A stretch of DNA of 64,000 nt, from NCBI GenBank assembly GCA_029990175.1, contig JARKIP010000023.1:24323501-24387500 (forward strand), in the 5' to 3' direction. The position numbers were made by a program, and so were the translations under genes. Source of the DNA: Petunia secreta (lineage: Eukaryota; Streptophyta; Magnoliopsida; Solanales; Solanaceae). Positions 43,673 to 55,915 of this stretch are shown piece after piece. Each line of letters begins with the position of its first letter. The stretch's first letter is position 1. Below the pieces are notes generated by a model that made no database searches, had not been told where the DNA came from, and saw only the letters and a list, made by a program, of their open reading frames with translations.

Positions 43673-45224
43673 GGACTCTAGTGTTTGGACATGTGAGGGT
43701 GTCAAAAGTAACACAATTTTAGAATTGAAGCGCATTGGATCTCATTCCTATCATTTTTCAACATTGTATTTGGATGGTGACATGGAAATTGAGCAACACC
43801 CGAGCCTATGAAGAAACCAAAGGATGAGAAACAAGGTACCTATATTTTAAATTTTTTGATGCCGAGGAGACAAAACTACATCCCTCATTTAAAGGCCAAG
43901 AAGTGCAAGATACGACATTGGTTACTTGGTCCTTTTGTATTTTAACCACCACCCTAGGACCATAGTCATAAGATTGAGGCAAAGTTGGGGAGTCAATTCA
44001 TAAGTTCAAAGTGGAGGCAAAAGTGGTGAAGTTGGTATCGTCGTTCCGCGACGTTAAATCAAGCGCTAGTTGGGAGGCAACCAAATTTTTATTGTTATAG
44101 TAGTTTTCATTAATGTAGTATTACGTAGTTCTTCTTGTCGTTTTTGTAGGGGTTGGGATGTTCGGAGAGCGAACCAAGTTCTTAAATTTAGTGGAAGAAT
44201 CGCTGAAGTAGGGGTCGCGGAATGGCAGAAGCGTTCTTTGAGGCGTCACACCCAGGATGGCTTTTGAGTTTTATGATACTTAAAAAAAATCTAGTTAGCA
44301 AATCTGCCCAGAAACAGTTACGCGTCGCCCCCAGTACTGCATGGGCTAAACAAAAGCCTCCAAATTAGCCGAAGCTTTCAGCATGTGTCACTTCCAGGTA
44401 AGATAATTTTTACGAGTCAACCCAGTTTGACCATTTGACCTGTCATGCTTTTACACATAAAACACATTCCCCTCTCTCTCTCCTGTTTTGTACGTAAGAC
44501 ACCAAGAACAAAAGAAAATAACTAACCAACAAAATGATCTAAATAGCAATTCAATCTTCTGTCTCTTCCCTGCTTCAACTGCTACTGGTACCTCTCCTCC
44601 CCATCGTTCTCTCTCTCATCTTCATACTGCTGCTTGTCCATGACAGCCCTTTCCCCTTTAGTTATGGTTTTTAGTATTAATAATGGTTGAATGAAATTCT
44701 TGTTGGATCTTTGTTGTTTCTGCTGCAGTGAACCCTTATCGGAGATTGTTTGGTAGCTGTATAATGTGATCTCCCATGAAAGAAAAACTAGGAGAGTTCA
44801 GCCCCTCCAAATATGTATGAAATCTGAACTTGAAATTAATGCATGGCATCTGTTCGACAAAATACCTAAGTGAAAAATCTTGCAAATCTGTGAAGTCTTG
44901 AGTAGCAAATAGGCTAGTAGGCATCTTATGAGCAAGGTAATGATCAAAAGCATCGAAATTTATGTCGTTTCACTAAAGTTGAAGTAAACATGATCAAATA
45001 CATGATTTAGCCATTGTCGAGCAATAGTCGTTGCCAAGTCTTGATATATCTTCTCTTTCTGCTACCCTCGTTTGTTTCATTTGTAGTTGTAGGTTAGATA
45101 ATTTGCTTTGCTTTCTTTGTAGTATAATTAGGAGTAAGTGTGCGGTCGCTACGACGCCCTATTATTCTTGTATGTGTAGCTATATGCTTTGCAGGTTTAG
45201 GTAATGTCGAGCTCGAGTGTGGGG
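43673..45224 (+). other. Interior of element E, left of element C
   Basis: A block at 44046-44085 (GACGTTAAATC, AGCGCTAGT, TGGGAGGCAACC) matches a sequence that recurs in plant Athila-type elements between coding and 3' regions. A pyrimidine-rich stretch with CTCTCTCTCTC follows at 44470-44640. No gene was recognised. Confidence 0.55.
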
Positions 45225-45229
45225 TGACC

Positions 45230-47545
45230 TGAAACGACCTCGGTCAATCGTTTCGGAAGTTAGGACTCCGATTGGCGTGTCGATAATTTTAAAATATTCG
45301 TAAGGTCCATTAGGACCTGTCTGTAAAATTTGAGCTAAGTCAGACCTCCTTTGGTAGGCATCGGAATAATGTTTCAGTTTTTATTGTCAATAAATATTAA
45401 AAAGAGATTTTCGAGCTCGCTTTTTGAGAATGAGCACCGATTCGAAATCCGAAAGCGCCGTTAGGTTCGTATAATTATTTCTGACTTTTGTAAACTTTCG
45501 AAAGTGAATTTCGATGTTGTTCGGCTAGTTTTCGCTAAAATGCCGAAAGTTAAATATTTTGACTTTTTTTTTTTAAATTCGCATCTTGAGTTTCGGGAGT
45601 CCAATTTGAGGTCAGCCTTCGCGAGTATGTTATATATATTTTATATAACTTGTATGCAAAAGTTGGAATTATTTCGAATATCGTAGGGTACCATTTTATT
45701 TTTTGTCGCGAAAAGAAAAGTAAAAGAAATAAAAGAAAAAGAAAATGAAAAGAAAGAACGAAAAGTCAAAGTTAGGCGGTGGGGATATAAATCCCCCACC
45801 TTATCAATTCAAGTACAGAAAGATACGTACAAGAACAGAAATTAGAAAATGAAGGAGTAATAGAGATGGCACAACAAAAAAATGCCAGAAAATGAGAAAA
45901 GGGGCCCGAAAAAAGTAGAATTTTCATCCTGAAACAGTCAGGTAATGATCCTAATGCATTATTTGAATTTATTACGTGTGTTTGAATATATTTTAACGGT
46001 AAAACTTGGAATATTAGACATCGTTTTAATAAGTTCAATTAATAGTTTAAAGGGTCAAATGGACCCTGATAATGAAATTGATTATATATTCGTACTCAGT
46101 AAGTTATGGACAACATATAAATGTAATTTATTTAGGGTTTGGTTATGTGACCTTAAACCCTGTACATAGGCCTGGCCTGCGTATTGCGTATGCAAATAGG
46201 GTATCAGGTTCCTAACCGGATTGCCCTAAGATGTGAGGAATGAAGCATTTAGCCTAATTTGATATATTTTTCTGCTTATTGAATAGAGTAGGGTCGTTTG
46301 GCAATGAATCCAAAGGACAAAGCGGTTATTGAGTCGCTGTGCTAACTTTGTAACAACGTAAGTGTTTATATCCATTTCTTTGGAGGCACCTGGCCTCGTG
46401 GATTTTCTACCACGTGTTCCTTACGTGTGTAGCTGTCGATTGGCGTACTCCTTACGCCTTAGCTTTAGATTTACATTATATATTATATTTATGTCCTGTT
46501 GTTGGTATTGCATTGAGGATCTGAGCATTGTACTCTGGCTGTGAGTTGGCATCTACTTCCTGGCTGTCGATGAGAGTCCCGCGCCGATGAAGGGTTATTA
46601 TTGCATCATATTGCATTCATATGCATTACATTGATGGTAGGAGGATTCCGTCCTCGGAGCAGGAGGATTCCTCTCAATTGCATCATATTGAGGGTAGGAG
46701 GATTCCGCCCTCGGAGCAGGAGGATTTCGCTCCATTCCATCATATTGAGGGTAGGAGGATTCCACCCTAGAGTTGGAGGATTCCGCTCCATTCATTTGGC
46801 ACATGTGACCCTTTGCATCAGATTTCATTTCATTTCATTTCATCTCAATTCATACCATTGTGTAAACTTACGGTACATGACTGTTGTTCTGCTTATATGT
46901 GCATTGCTTATTTGTTGATATGTTTCTGGCTCACATCCTTGGTTGAGTTTATAGTTTCTTACGTGTTTTCTATTATTATCTGGCTCTGCCTTTTTATAAT
47001 TTAAATAAGAGGAATTTGGTCTATCTGTTTCTTTTCTTCCTGGCTAGCTATTCTATTATTTGAGGTGGCTAGTCTGCCCCACTGATTGAGTCCTTTTGAC
47101 TCACCCTTATTTGTTGTTTGTTGTTTGTTTCTTGTCTATCTATTTCGTTTCGGCAGGTTCGCTCCAGGATTGAGCTCGCCACGTTGTGAAGGAGCGAAGA
47201 CGACTTCAGCTGTCAGGGTGAGCCAGCTTTTATTCCGGATGGCCACCAATTTATTGTTTATTATTTCAGTTGCATTTTGCTCCCTCCAGGAGTTATCTGT
47301 CTTCTTTTGTACTCTTAGATGTCTAGTCTGGATAGCCCTAAACCTAGTATGTTGGGTAGTCTGCTGTAATTTTCTTTCGTACACCTTAGAGGTTCAATAT
47401 GTCTGTGTGTGTTTTTTTAAGTCTTATCCTTATTGATGAATTATTATATTTATTTTTCTAATTTAATTGGTAAGGGTTCGCCCGACGGGTCTAAGGGAGG
47501 ATGTCGGGTGCCCGCACTACCTAGCCAATAATTTGGGTCGTGTCA
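45230..47545 (+). repeat. 5' LTR of element C
   Basis: This 2316-bp LTR runs from TGAAACGACC to GTGTCA. It has an AAAAGAAAG-type purine tract (45713-45770) in place of A's poly-A. A 57-bp repeat block of three units lies at 46636-46790. Confidence 0.92.
46636..46790 (+). repeat. 57-bp tandem repeat, three units, 5' LTR of C
   Basis: GGTAGGAGGATTCC recurs at 46636, 46693 and 46750, exactly 57 bp apart. Each unit contains a second GGAGGATT and a CATCATATTGA tail. It occupies the LTR position that holds the 54-bp block in A, B and G. Confidence 0.9.
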
Positions 47546-47547
47546 GT

Positions 47548-47560
47548 TGGTATCAGAGCC
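47548..47560 (+). other. Primer-binding site of element C
   Basis: TGGTATCAGAGCC, two bases after the LTR end, is identical to the site in element A. Confidence 0.92.
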
Positions 47561-47826
47561 TAGTTTAGAGTCTATCCAGACTAAGACATTGTCTAGTAGA
47601 GTCTCGCTGATGGGTACGTAGACGTTTGTACTTATCTACGAGAGGCTGGCATTTAGGAAGTTTCGCTTCCTTTTTTTTCTGATCGTGCGTCGGTCTAGGA
47701 TGCCAAAGTATATTCGTTAATTCTTTCGTGGTAATTGTGAAACTCTCGTGCGACCAATCAGCAAATGGTATGAGTTCAAGACGAAGCAGTCTGGCCTGGG
47801 GTTAGCACTGACGAAGCCCCGAGTGT

Positions 47827-49330
47827 TTGGATCGTGCTGACAATCTAGTTATGGAGGTCCCAGTTGTACGAGCTCGCGATGGGCAAGGGAGCAGGGCCTT
47901 GTGGTTCCCTTGGCTCTCTGCGGTGCTTTTACGAGAATCTTGGCGACGCAGATACCGTAAGAACCTATTATTCGCTGGGCAGCCTATCAGGTTGCCGCAT
48001 GTGCAGACGTTCGGTATCAGGGAGCTTCTATTCCAGTTCTTAATATTGTCGCAGTAAAGTATGTTCCGGAGGCAGCATGTGTTGCGCCACTAATTATTCT
48101 GGTTGGTTAGCTAGCCCAAATAATAGCTCGGTTCGAGTGACCGAAGATTCTGTATTATTTTATCTGGTTGAACCTTCCGATATTTTCAAGCCATGCATCA
48201 GATAATCCTTGTGTAAGTTTTTTTTTTAAAATAAAATGATGTTAGCGTATCCTTCAGGCTCTTGATTATATCCAGCGGTATGGTGTTGATTATTCTTCTT
48301 TCCAGTTTTAGGGGTCCAACCTTGAATTGGTGGGCCGCTCTCTTATTAGCTAACTTGGTTCGATTTTTCTTCTAGATTCGTGGAAAAAGTTCCTTTCAAG
48401 TAGCGAGCGAGATGAATAGTGTCGCCAATTTGAGTGAATTAGATAGGGTAGCCTGTCGGTTAACCTGCTGGTTTCAGAATATGAGATTTAATTCTATAGA
48501 ATGGCTGAATATGCATTAGAACTAGTCCATGAGCCTTTCGAGAGATTCAAAGATTTATTGATGACCTTTATTTTTCCTTGAGATCCCAGATGGCTCGAGG
48601 GATTGAGGTCGAGATTTTATTTGATGTTGTTGTTGATATTGCTCGGAGGTATGAGGCATACCTAAAGTTAGAGCAAGACAAGTCAGAGCGAGAGAGCAAG
48701 AAATTCTGTGGCCCTGGTGGGCAACCATGGTACCTCATTTGGAGGTAAGCGTTCTGATTATTTTGGGAGGTCACCTTCCAGGTTATCTCAGCTTGTGTCA
48801 CGCGATTCTTAGAGTGTGGCAGTAGTTCGTCAATATCAGACCCGATTTTTCTCTTTATAGCTATCAACAATCTGTCCTGCTTCCATTTTCAGCAGAAACA
48901 TTTTATCATTGTCATGAGTACTAGTTATTCTTTGAGGAGTTTTCCCTTACTCAGGCAAGTAGGCAGTCATCCTTTCGCTAGTCATCAGGCACCTGCACAG
49001 TCGCAGGGGATTTCATTTAGATCTCAATCAGCCAGAGAAATGCCACTATCCAGTAGAGGTTGAGAGCGTGGTGGCAGTGGTTCTTCAGAAGGTGATTATC
49101 AGGGTAGTGGCTTAGCTCAGCTGCAGAGGCAGTTCTATGAACTGTTAGTCTGGCAGGATGTTGAGGTATCCAATGTAGTACATTCATGTATTTCTTCTTT
49201 CATTATATGTAAGTAAGATTTGATTCTTCCAAACGGTCTAGACTTCGTTTATCTTACCATATTTCCTTGGCTTCCTTGGATATTGTTTCTATTAAAAATC
49301 GATTGGGGTAGAGGGGTGAGCTTCTAGTAT
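47827..49330 (+). pseudogene. gag-like pseudogene of element C
   Basis: This is the best-preserved gag-like copy of the family, but it is still broken. Blocks include KFLSSSERDE (about 48390), YALELVHEPFERFKDLLMTF and FPLRSQMARGIEVEILFDVV (about 48510-48640), IARRYEAYLKLEQDKSER, SFRSQSAREMPLSSRG (about 49010-49060) and LAQLQRQFYELLVWQDVEVS. The order matches gypsy-type gag followed by the Ser/Gln-rich linker before protease. A conserved zinc knuckle is not visible. Several stops and frame changes occur. Confidence 0.62.
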
Positions 49331-50254
49331 AATTTATTCAGGGAATTTGTGAGACCCTACGAGTTTATATGGGTTAAATGTGAGAGATTTGTGAGTGAGT
49401 ATCGGTATTATTTGCTTGGCATCTTGTTGTGTCCCATTCTGTTATAATGTCAAGTCAATCTACCTCTCTTTGGAATTCAATATTGGTAGGATGATAGGAT
49501 TCTTATTCATCACCATCAGAAAGTGTCACCTGTTTCTTCCAGTGTAAAGTGGTTAGTAAGTAATACTCGATCTACGTGTCTCCTCTTGGTTCAAAACGCT
49601 AGTAAAATCATGTTATCCCATGAGCTTATCTGGATTATAAAAGGATTTTCTGGTAAATTGTCAAGAGTTTCCTCCCTATTGGGAGATTAAATTGGTATAG
49701 ATGTTCCATAAAGCTCATGTAATGTCTATTTCTTCAATTGCGATTTTTGGGTTAGCCTCACTCGGAAGTAGTCTAGCTCTGGTAGCCAAGCAAATAAGAA
49801 GATGAGCTTCCTAAAGATCTAATTGTTTCTATCCTCAGTTTATTGCCATCTCTTCTTCTTCCGATACTAGTGAGCTTGGGCGGTTAGTAGCCACTCGTGA
49901 TGTTCCCTATGTTGAGCCAGAGTGCGTGTCAAGGTAGTCGGATAAGCACATTATTGTGTTTCAAGGCTACTAAAGGTAATGAGAGACGTCATTTGACCTT
50001 TGATTTGATCCATCAGGCGGTGGTGCTTATAGAAAATGTATGGAGTTGTGACTCGAGAATTGCAGCTGTTTTGCAACTCGAAAGGGTAGTTAGTAGCTTA
50101 GGTCTGCCTACGTTCGACTTTTAGCTAAATCTTCTTTAGTCCAGCAGACTGTGCGGGGATGATTATTCCTATTCAAATAGCTGCATGAGTTTGTGCTTTA
50201 AGTGGAGGAGTCTTCCTCCAAATACTGAATGGTAATACTAAATCTCTAAGGTGT
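49331..50254 (+). other. Interior of element C without a recognisable domain
   Basis: It is collinear with 14401-15390 of element A. A 75-residue frame (49897-50124) with FDLIHQAVVLIENVWSCDS also occurs in element G at 26-238, but no domain is recognised in it. Confidence 0.45.
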
Positions 50255-50830
50255 TGATACCACTTTTGTGACGACCCAACCTAAGGCCACGATAAAAAAC
50301 CTACAATGAGTATCGACCATTGCTAAACTCACTAATAATCTATTATTGATAGAGATAAGCTGGCAACCTGATCATATATACGTACCTATCTGCTGAAAGT
50401 ATAAAGTCTGGAAAGATGACACGACTTTAACTTGCTGGCAATTAGAACGCTGGGCCACAAATTCTGCTATGTCACACTTCATTCCGTCCCACCAATAAAT
50501 CTGCTTAAGATCATGGTACATCTTAGTCGAACCTGGATGAACAGTGTATTTGGAATAATGTGCCTCTATCATAATCTGTCCACGTAAATCTGCAACATCA
50601 GGACACAAAGTCTATCTTTTTGCATGAGAACACCGTCAGTAGTAACCCTATATGGTGACCCCGATTTTCTTCTGGCTATTCGTCTGTATTTAACTAGAAC
50701 TGGATCCTCATACTGATGTTGTTTTACTTCATGAAAATTTAGAGTTAAAGGTCTAGTGCAGCTTATCGTCCATCCATCATTGGTATGTATATCTCTTTCA
50801 CACCTCAACTCTTTGAGAAGTTATTTTAGC
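50255..50830 (-). pseudogene. Inverted integrase cassette of element C
   Basis: On the minus strand this has TGGTATCAACACC with an LTR-like end GGGTCGTCAC, then integrase N-terminal sequence: SCTRPLTLNFHEVKQHQYED, EAHYSKYTVHPGSTKMYHDL, QIYWWDGMKCDIAEF and NCQQVKVVSSF. This is the HHCC zinc region of a plant gypsy integrase. The first Cys of the CxxC pair reads Arg here (QRSNC) but is intact in element A (QCSNC). It is antisense to the element that carries it. Orientation and borders equal those in element A. Confidence 0.75.
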
Positions 50831-51590
50831 ATTATAAGTACACATGTAATCAACTTTGTTGTTCGTATTCTGCCTCAGCTCATGGTCCAACTACATGTCT
50901 CTTTTATTTTCACTTTTTCAAGTCATAATATTTCCAATTCAAAGACAATACCTTGAAGTAGATGTTCAGTCTGAAGATCATTCCTGGTCTGCATCATACT
51001 ATCCAGTAGTATTTGCATGATCCTTATCCTTATACGATAGACCCTGTTTAGATGAACCTTTGACATACATTAGGATGTGAGCAACTACATTTCCACAAGG
51101 AGCTTGCGGAACAACACTAACATCGACTGAGATGTTGCATAGTGCATTCGTAAAAAAATAATATAGTTTGCATTAAATCTTCCATAGTTTGTAGTGACAA
51201 GGTACTTCAAAAGCTCCCCTATTGTATCAAGCGTAAACTAATTCTTAGTTCCATCGACCTGTCTGTATCGAAACGTATATCGAAGGGGTGATTATCGGCT
51301 GAATCATGTTAACCCATTCAAAGTTCTGTGTACCTTTGTTTCGAAAATGTAGAACTCTCCTCTCGTGATTAAGGAAGGGTCATTTTAGTCAAAATAAGCT
51401 GGGCAATGGTGTTATCATATTATGCAGATATGTTTTATTCTAAGAGTTCAGTGTTCATGTTATAATTTTGATTCTGTAATCATGAGAACAATTCCGTGGG
51501 ATAGTTTATGAAGGTCGTGCAAATTCTTTTGTTATCAGCGTGAATCTTACTTTAGACTTAGGCTCGTTCGAGGACGAACGAGATTTTATA
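50831..51590. other. 3' interior of element C
   Basis: No domain was seen. It is collinear with 16001-16724 of A and ends with the same GGCTCGTTCGAGGACGAACG segment before the polypurine tract. Confidence 0.45.
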
Positions 51591-51600
51591 TGGAGGAGAA
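51591..51600 (+). other. Polypurine tract of element C
   Basis: TGGAGGAGAA lies directly before the 3' LTR start TGAAACGACC. Confidence 0.88.
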
Positions 51601-53966
51601 TGAAACGACCTCGGTCAGTCGTTTTGGAAGTTAGGACTCCGATTGGCGTGAATTTTAAAATATTCGTAAGGTCCACTAGGACCTGTCAGTAAAATTTGAG
51701 CTAAATCAGACCTCGTTTGGTAGGCATCGGAAGAAGGTTTCAGTTTTTATTGTCAATAAATATTAAAAAGAGATTTTCGAGCTCGCTTTTTGAGAATGAG
51801 CACCGATTTGAAATTCAAAAGCGCTGTTAGGTTCGTATGATTATTTGTGACTTTTGTGAACTTTCAAAAATGAATTTTGATGTTGTTCGGCTAGTTTCCG
51901 CTAAAATGCCGAAAGTTAAATAATTTGACTTTTTTTATTTAAATTCACATCTTGAGTTTCGGGAGTCCAATTTGAGATCCACCTTCGCGAGTATGTTACA
52001 TATATTTTGTATAACTTGTATGCAAAAGTTGGAATTTATTTCAAATATCGTAGAGTACCATTTTAATTTTTATCGCGAAAAGAAAAGCAAAAGAAATAAA
52101 AGAAAAAGAAAATGAAAAGAAAGAAAGAAAAGTCAAAGTTAGGCGGTGGGGATATAAATCCCCCACTTTATCAATTCAAGTACAGAAAGATACGTACAGG
52201 AACAGAAATTAGAAAATGAAGGAGTAACAAAGATGGCACAACAAAAAAATGCCAGAAAATGAGAAAAGGGGCCAGAGAAAAGTAGAATTTTCACCCTAAA
52301 ACATTCAGGTAATGATCCTAATGCATTATTTGAGTTTATTACGTGTGTTTGAATATGTTTTAACGGTAAAACTTGGAATATTAGACATCGTTTTAATAAG
52401 TTCAATTAATAGTTTAAAGGGTCAAATGGACCCTGATAATGAAATTGATTATATATTCGTACTCAGTAAGTTATGGACAACATATAAATGTAATTTATTT
52501 AGGATTTGGTTGTGTGACATTAAACCCTGTACATAGGCCTGGCCTGCGTATTGCGTATGCAAATAGGGTATCAGGTTCCTGACCGGATTGCCCTAAGATG
52601 TGAGGAATGAAGCATTTAGTCTAATTTGGTATATTTTTCTGCTTATTGAATAGAGTGGGATCGTTTGGCAATGAATCCAAAGGAAAAAGCGGTTATTGAG
52701 TCGCTGTGCTAACTTTGTAACAAGGTAAGTGTTTATATCCATTTCATTGGAGGAACCTGGCCTCGTGGATTTTCTGCCACGTATTCCTTACGTGTGCAGC
52801 TGTCGATAGGCGTACTCCTTACACCTTAGCTTTGGATTTACATTATATATTATATGTTATGTCCTGTTGTTGGTATTGCATTAAGGATCTGAGCATTGTA
52901 CTCTGGCTGTGAGTTGGCATCTACTTCCCGGCTGTCGATGAGAATCCCGCGCCGGTGAAGGGTTATTATTGCATCATGTTGCATTCATATACATTACATT
53001 GCATTTCATTGAGGGTAGGAGGATTTCGCCCTCGGAGCAGGAGGATTCCGCTCCATTGCATCATATTGAGGGTAGGAGGATTCCGCCCTCGGAACAGGAG
53101 GATTCCGCTCCATTGCATTATATTGAGGGTAGGAGGATTCCTCCCTCGGAGCAGGAGGATTCCGCTCCATGCATCATATTGAGGGTAGGAGGATTCCACT
53201 CTAGAGTTGGAGGATTCCGCTCCATTCATTTGGCACATGTGACCCTTTGCATCACATTTTATTTCATTTCATTTCATCTCAATTCATACCATTGTGTAGA
53301 CTTGCGGTACATGACTGCTGTTCTGCTTATATGTGCATTGTTTATTTGTTGATATGTTTCTGGCTCACATCCTTGGTTGAGTTTATAGTTTCTTACGTGT
53401 TTCCTATTATTATCTGGCTCTGCCTTTTTATAATTTAAATAAGAGGAATTTGGTCTATCTGTTTCTTTTCTCCCTGGCTAGCTATCCTATTATATGAGGT
53501 GGCTAGTCTGCCCCACTTATTGAGTCCTTTTTACTCACCCTTGTTTGTTGCTTGTCTATCTATTTCATTTCGGAAGGTTCGCTCCAGGATTGAGCTCGCC
53601 ACGTTGTGAAGGAGCGAAGACGACTTCAGCTGTCAGGGTGAGCCAGCTTTTATTCCGAATGGCCATCAGTTTATTGTTTATTATTTCAGTTGCATTTTGC
53701 TCCCTCCAGGAGTTATCTGTCTTCTTTTGTACTCTTAGATGTCTAGTCTGGATAACCCTAAACCTAGTATGTTGGGTAGTCAGCTGTAATTTTCTTTCGT
53801 ATAGCTTAGAGGTGTCAATATGTCTGTGTGTGTTTTTTTAAGTCTTATCCTTATTGATGAATTATTATATTTATTTTCCTAATTTAATTGGTAAGGGTTC
53901 GCCCGACGGGTCTAGGGGAGGATGTTGGGTGCCCGCACTTCCTACCCGAAAATTTAGGTCGTGTCA
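51601..53966 (+). repeat. 3' LTR of element C
   Basis: This 2366-bp LTR has four 57-bp units (starts at 53014, 53071, 53128 and 53184), one more than the 5' LTR. It also differs by scattered substitutions and a deletion of CCGAT-type bases near 51651. It ends GTGTCA before TGACC. Confidence 0.92.
53014..53224 (+). repeat. 57-bp tandem repeat, four units, 3' LTR of C
   Basis: GGTAGGAGGATT starts are spaced 57, 57 and 56 bp. The extra unit relative to the 5' LTR arose during or after the reverse transcription that made this element. Confidence 0.9.
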
Positions 53967-53971
53967 TGACC

Positions 53972-55915
53972 GTACCCCTGATTCCTGATTATTTACAACA
54001 TGTTGGGGGAAGTCTGAGTACCCCGTGCTTTACGGATGCTTGATTGGTCCACGATGGAGATGGCACCACTACTAGCGCCAAAGGCTAAGCCTTTTGGCCT
54101 TCAGGGAAGTTCATTTAACTCTTGCATTTTATTTTTATCGCATTGAGGACATTGCTTCGTTTAAGTGTAGGGTAAGGAAATTCCCAAAATTTTTGAGGTT
54201 GTGGATGACTGTACTTTTAGGAATTTCTTTTAGCAATTTTTACGTTTGTCATTTGACTTTATTTTTATTTATTTTGATAGTTAATATATAAAAATTAAAA
54301 AAAAAATAGAAAACTAATGAAAAATTCCAAAAAGATTTTCTTTTTAGGTTTAGTTAGTGGTGTATGTCATCCACCCCGTGGTTTTTCTTGTGGCCTCAGT
54401 TCTTTTCTATGGATAGACCATTGAACCGGGTGATTTTTATTTTTAGGAGTAGTATAGTATTAGTTAGTAGAGTATCTTTAGAAAAAATGATGGAATGCTA
54501 GGTGCCTTTGGTTTGTTTGACACCGATGGATTTTGACTTGTGCATGCGCTATTTGTGAATCCCTTTTGGTCTTGAAAAATTATGCATGCCTAGAAAAAAA
54601 TTTGGAATGACCTTCTTGAGACGCTTAAGTTCAACTACTTGACTCTTTTGTGAACTATTGTACTTTATTGCTTAATTTTCAAAAGTTACACCTTATTTGC
54701 TTTAAACTGAGAGTTGGAATGGAATCGTCTTTAGTGAACTATGTGCAATGTGTGATGTGTGATGTCAGGTATTCTTTCTTATGTTCCGTGTTTGCATATT
54801 GATGTCTAGAACTTTCCCCTTGTGTGTTCAAAGCAAAATCCTAGGTTTGCTCTTGTCGGAAGATGATACAGGCGTTTCTTTGATTAGCCCTTTTAGCCTT
54901 GATTAGCCTACCCTTTAATATTATTCTTAGTAAGCCCTTTTGAACCTATTGACCTTTTTTACTGGCACCCACATTACAAGCCTTATCCCTTTTGTTCTTA
55001 ATTAACTTCTTTTTGAACCCGTACTTCTTAGAGCACTTTAATTGAAAAATACTTTTGTTTGTCGAGTTGTGGTTGGAGAAATTGGGTGGCTTTTTAGTGG
55101 AACCAATGAAAAGAAATATGGTGCACTTTGAAAAAATCATTGGCAAGGTTGAGAAAAAAAATGAAAAAGAGAAAATAAAAGAAAAAGAAAAGAAAAAATC
55201 TCAATCCTTGCTAGTGTTATGCAAAATTTTAGAAAATGCTAAAAGTTGAGAGGGAAATTTTGGGTGATGTTTGGGTGGTTGCTTGGTTGATTTTCAAAAG
55301 AATAGAGCTAAAAATTGAAAGTGATGTATTAAAGTGCTTAGGGAGGTAGTCATTATTTTATCCATATTTATCCTACCCGTCCTTTAGCCTATATTACAAC
55401 CCTTAAAGTCCTAGTTAATCCCAATTGGAGTGAGCTTATATTAGTGGAGTCCTACACTACGGGCAAGCCTATGGTACGTCGTGTGTGGTATGTAACATTT
55501 TTGTGAGAGCGAGTGAATTCTTTCTATATTATGTTCCTAATCTATTATTGATATTTATCCTTTGTGTGATTTTTGGGACGCTCTCTTGATTCTTTGTTTT
55601 TGGGTGAGGGCATACGGTTTGCGAGATAGGTGACGTTATTGACTCTTGGTTGAGTGAATGGGTGTGATTTTGTGAAAGCTTGGTCCTGTTGAGTCGGTTT
55701 TTGAAATTGGGATGTCTTGAGTTGGTCGTTCTAGCATTTTAAAATATGATGAATTTTTGGCATGTTGTGAGTCACATGATATGTATATACTCTTGTCTAA
55801 TGGCCGGTATCAACCATAACCATAGGTAGACCTGTTCTATCGAGTGTTGGGATCTAGTTGGGAGATTGTATTTGGTGATTGCTCGAGGGCGAGCAAAGGT
55901 CTAAGTGTGAGGTGG
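53972..55915 (+). other. Interior of element E, right of element C
   Basis: A block at 54141-54175 (CATTGAGGACATTGC, TTTAAGTGTAGGGTAAG) matches a sequence characteristic of the region upstream of the 3' end in Athila elements. A Lys-rich frame at 55055-55249 comes from an AAAGAAAA-type tract. The stretch ends with GGTCTAAGTGTGAGGTGG just before the 3' LTR, in the polypurine-tract position. No gene was recognised. Confidence 0.55.

Larger units (their letters stand above)
45230..53966 (+). mobile_element. Element C, complete non-autonomous LTR retrotransposon nested in E
   Basis: Target duplication TGACC (45225-45229 and 53967-53971) flanks the LTRs at 45230-47545 and 51601-53966. The primer site is at 47548-47560 and the polypurine tract at 51591-51600. 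The interior is collinear with element A, including sense gag-like sequence and the antisense integrase cassette. The LTRs belong to the same family but carry a 57-bp repeat instead of the 54-bp and 37-bp blocks. The two LTRs differ more from each other than A's do. It inserted into element E, so it is younger than E. Confidence 0.9.

Noticed and set aside
44470..44700. Pyrimidine-rich stretch as a captured host gene leader in element E
   Set aside because: There is no open frame or recognisable exon following it, and similar stretches occur in LTR element non-coding regions.
46598..53352. Open frames over the 57-bp LTR repeats of element C
   Set aside because: Same cause as above: 57-bp periodicity on both strands, inside LTRs.
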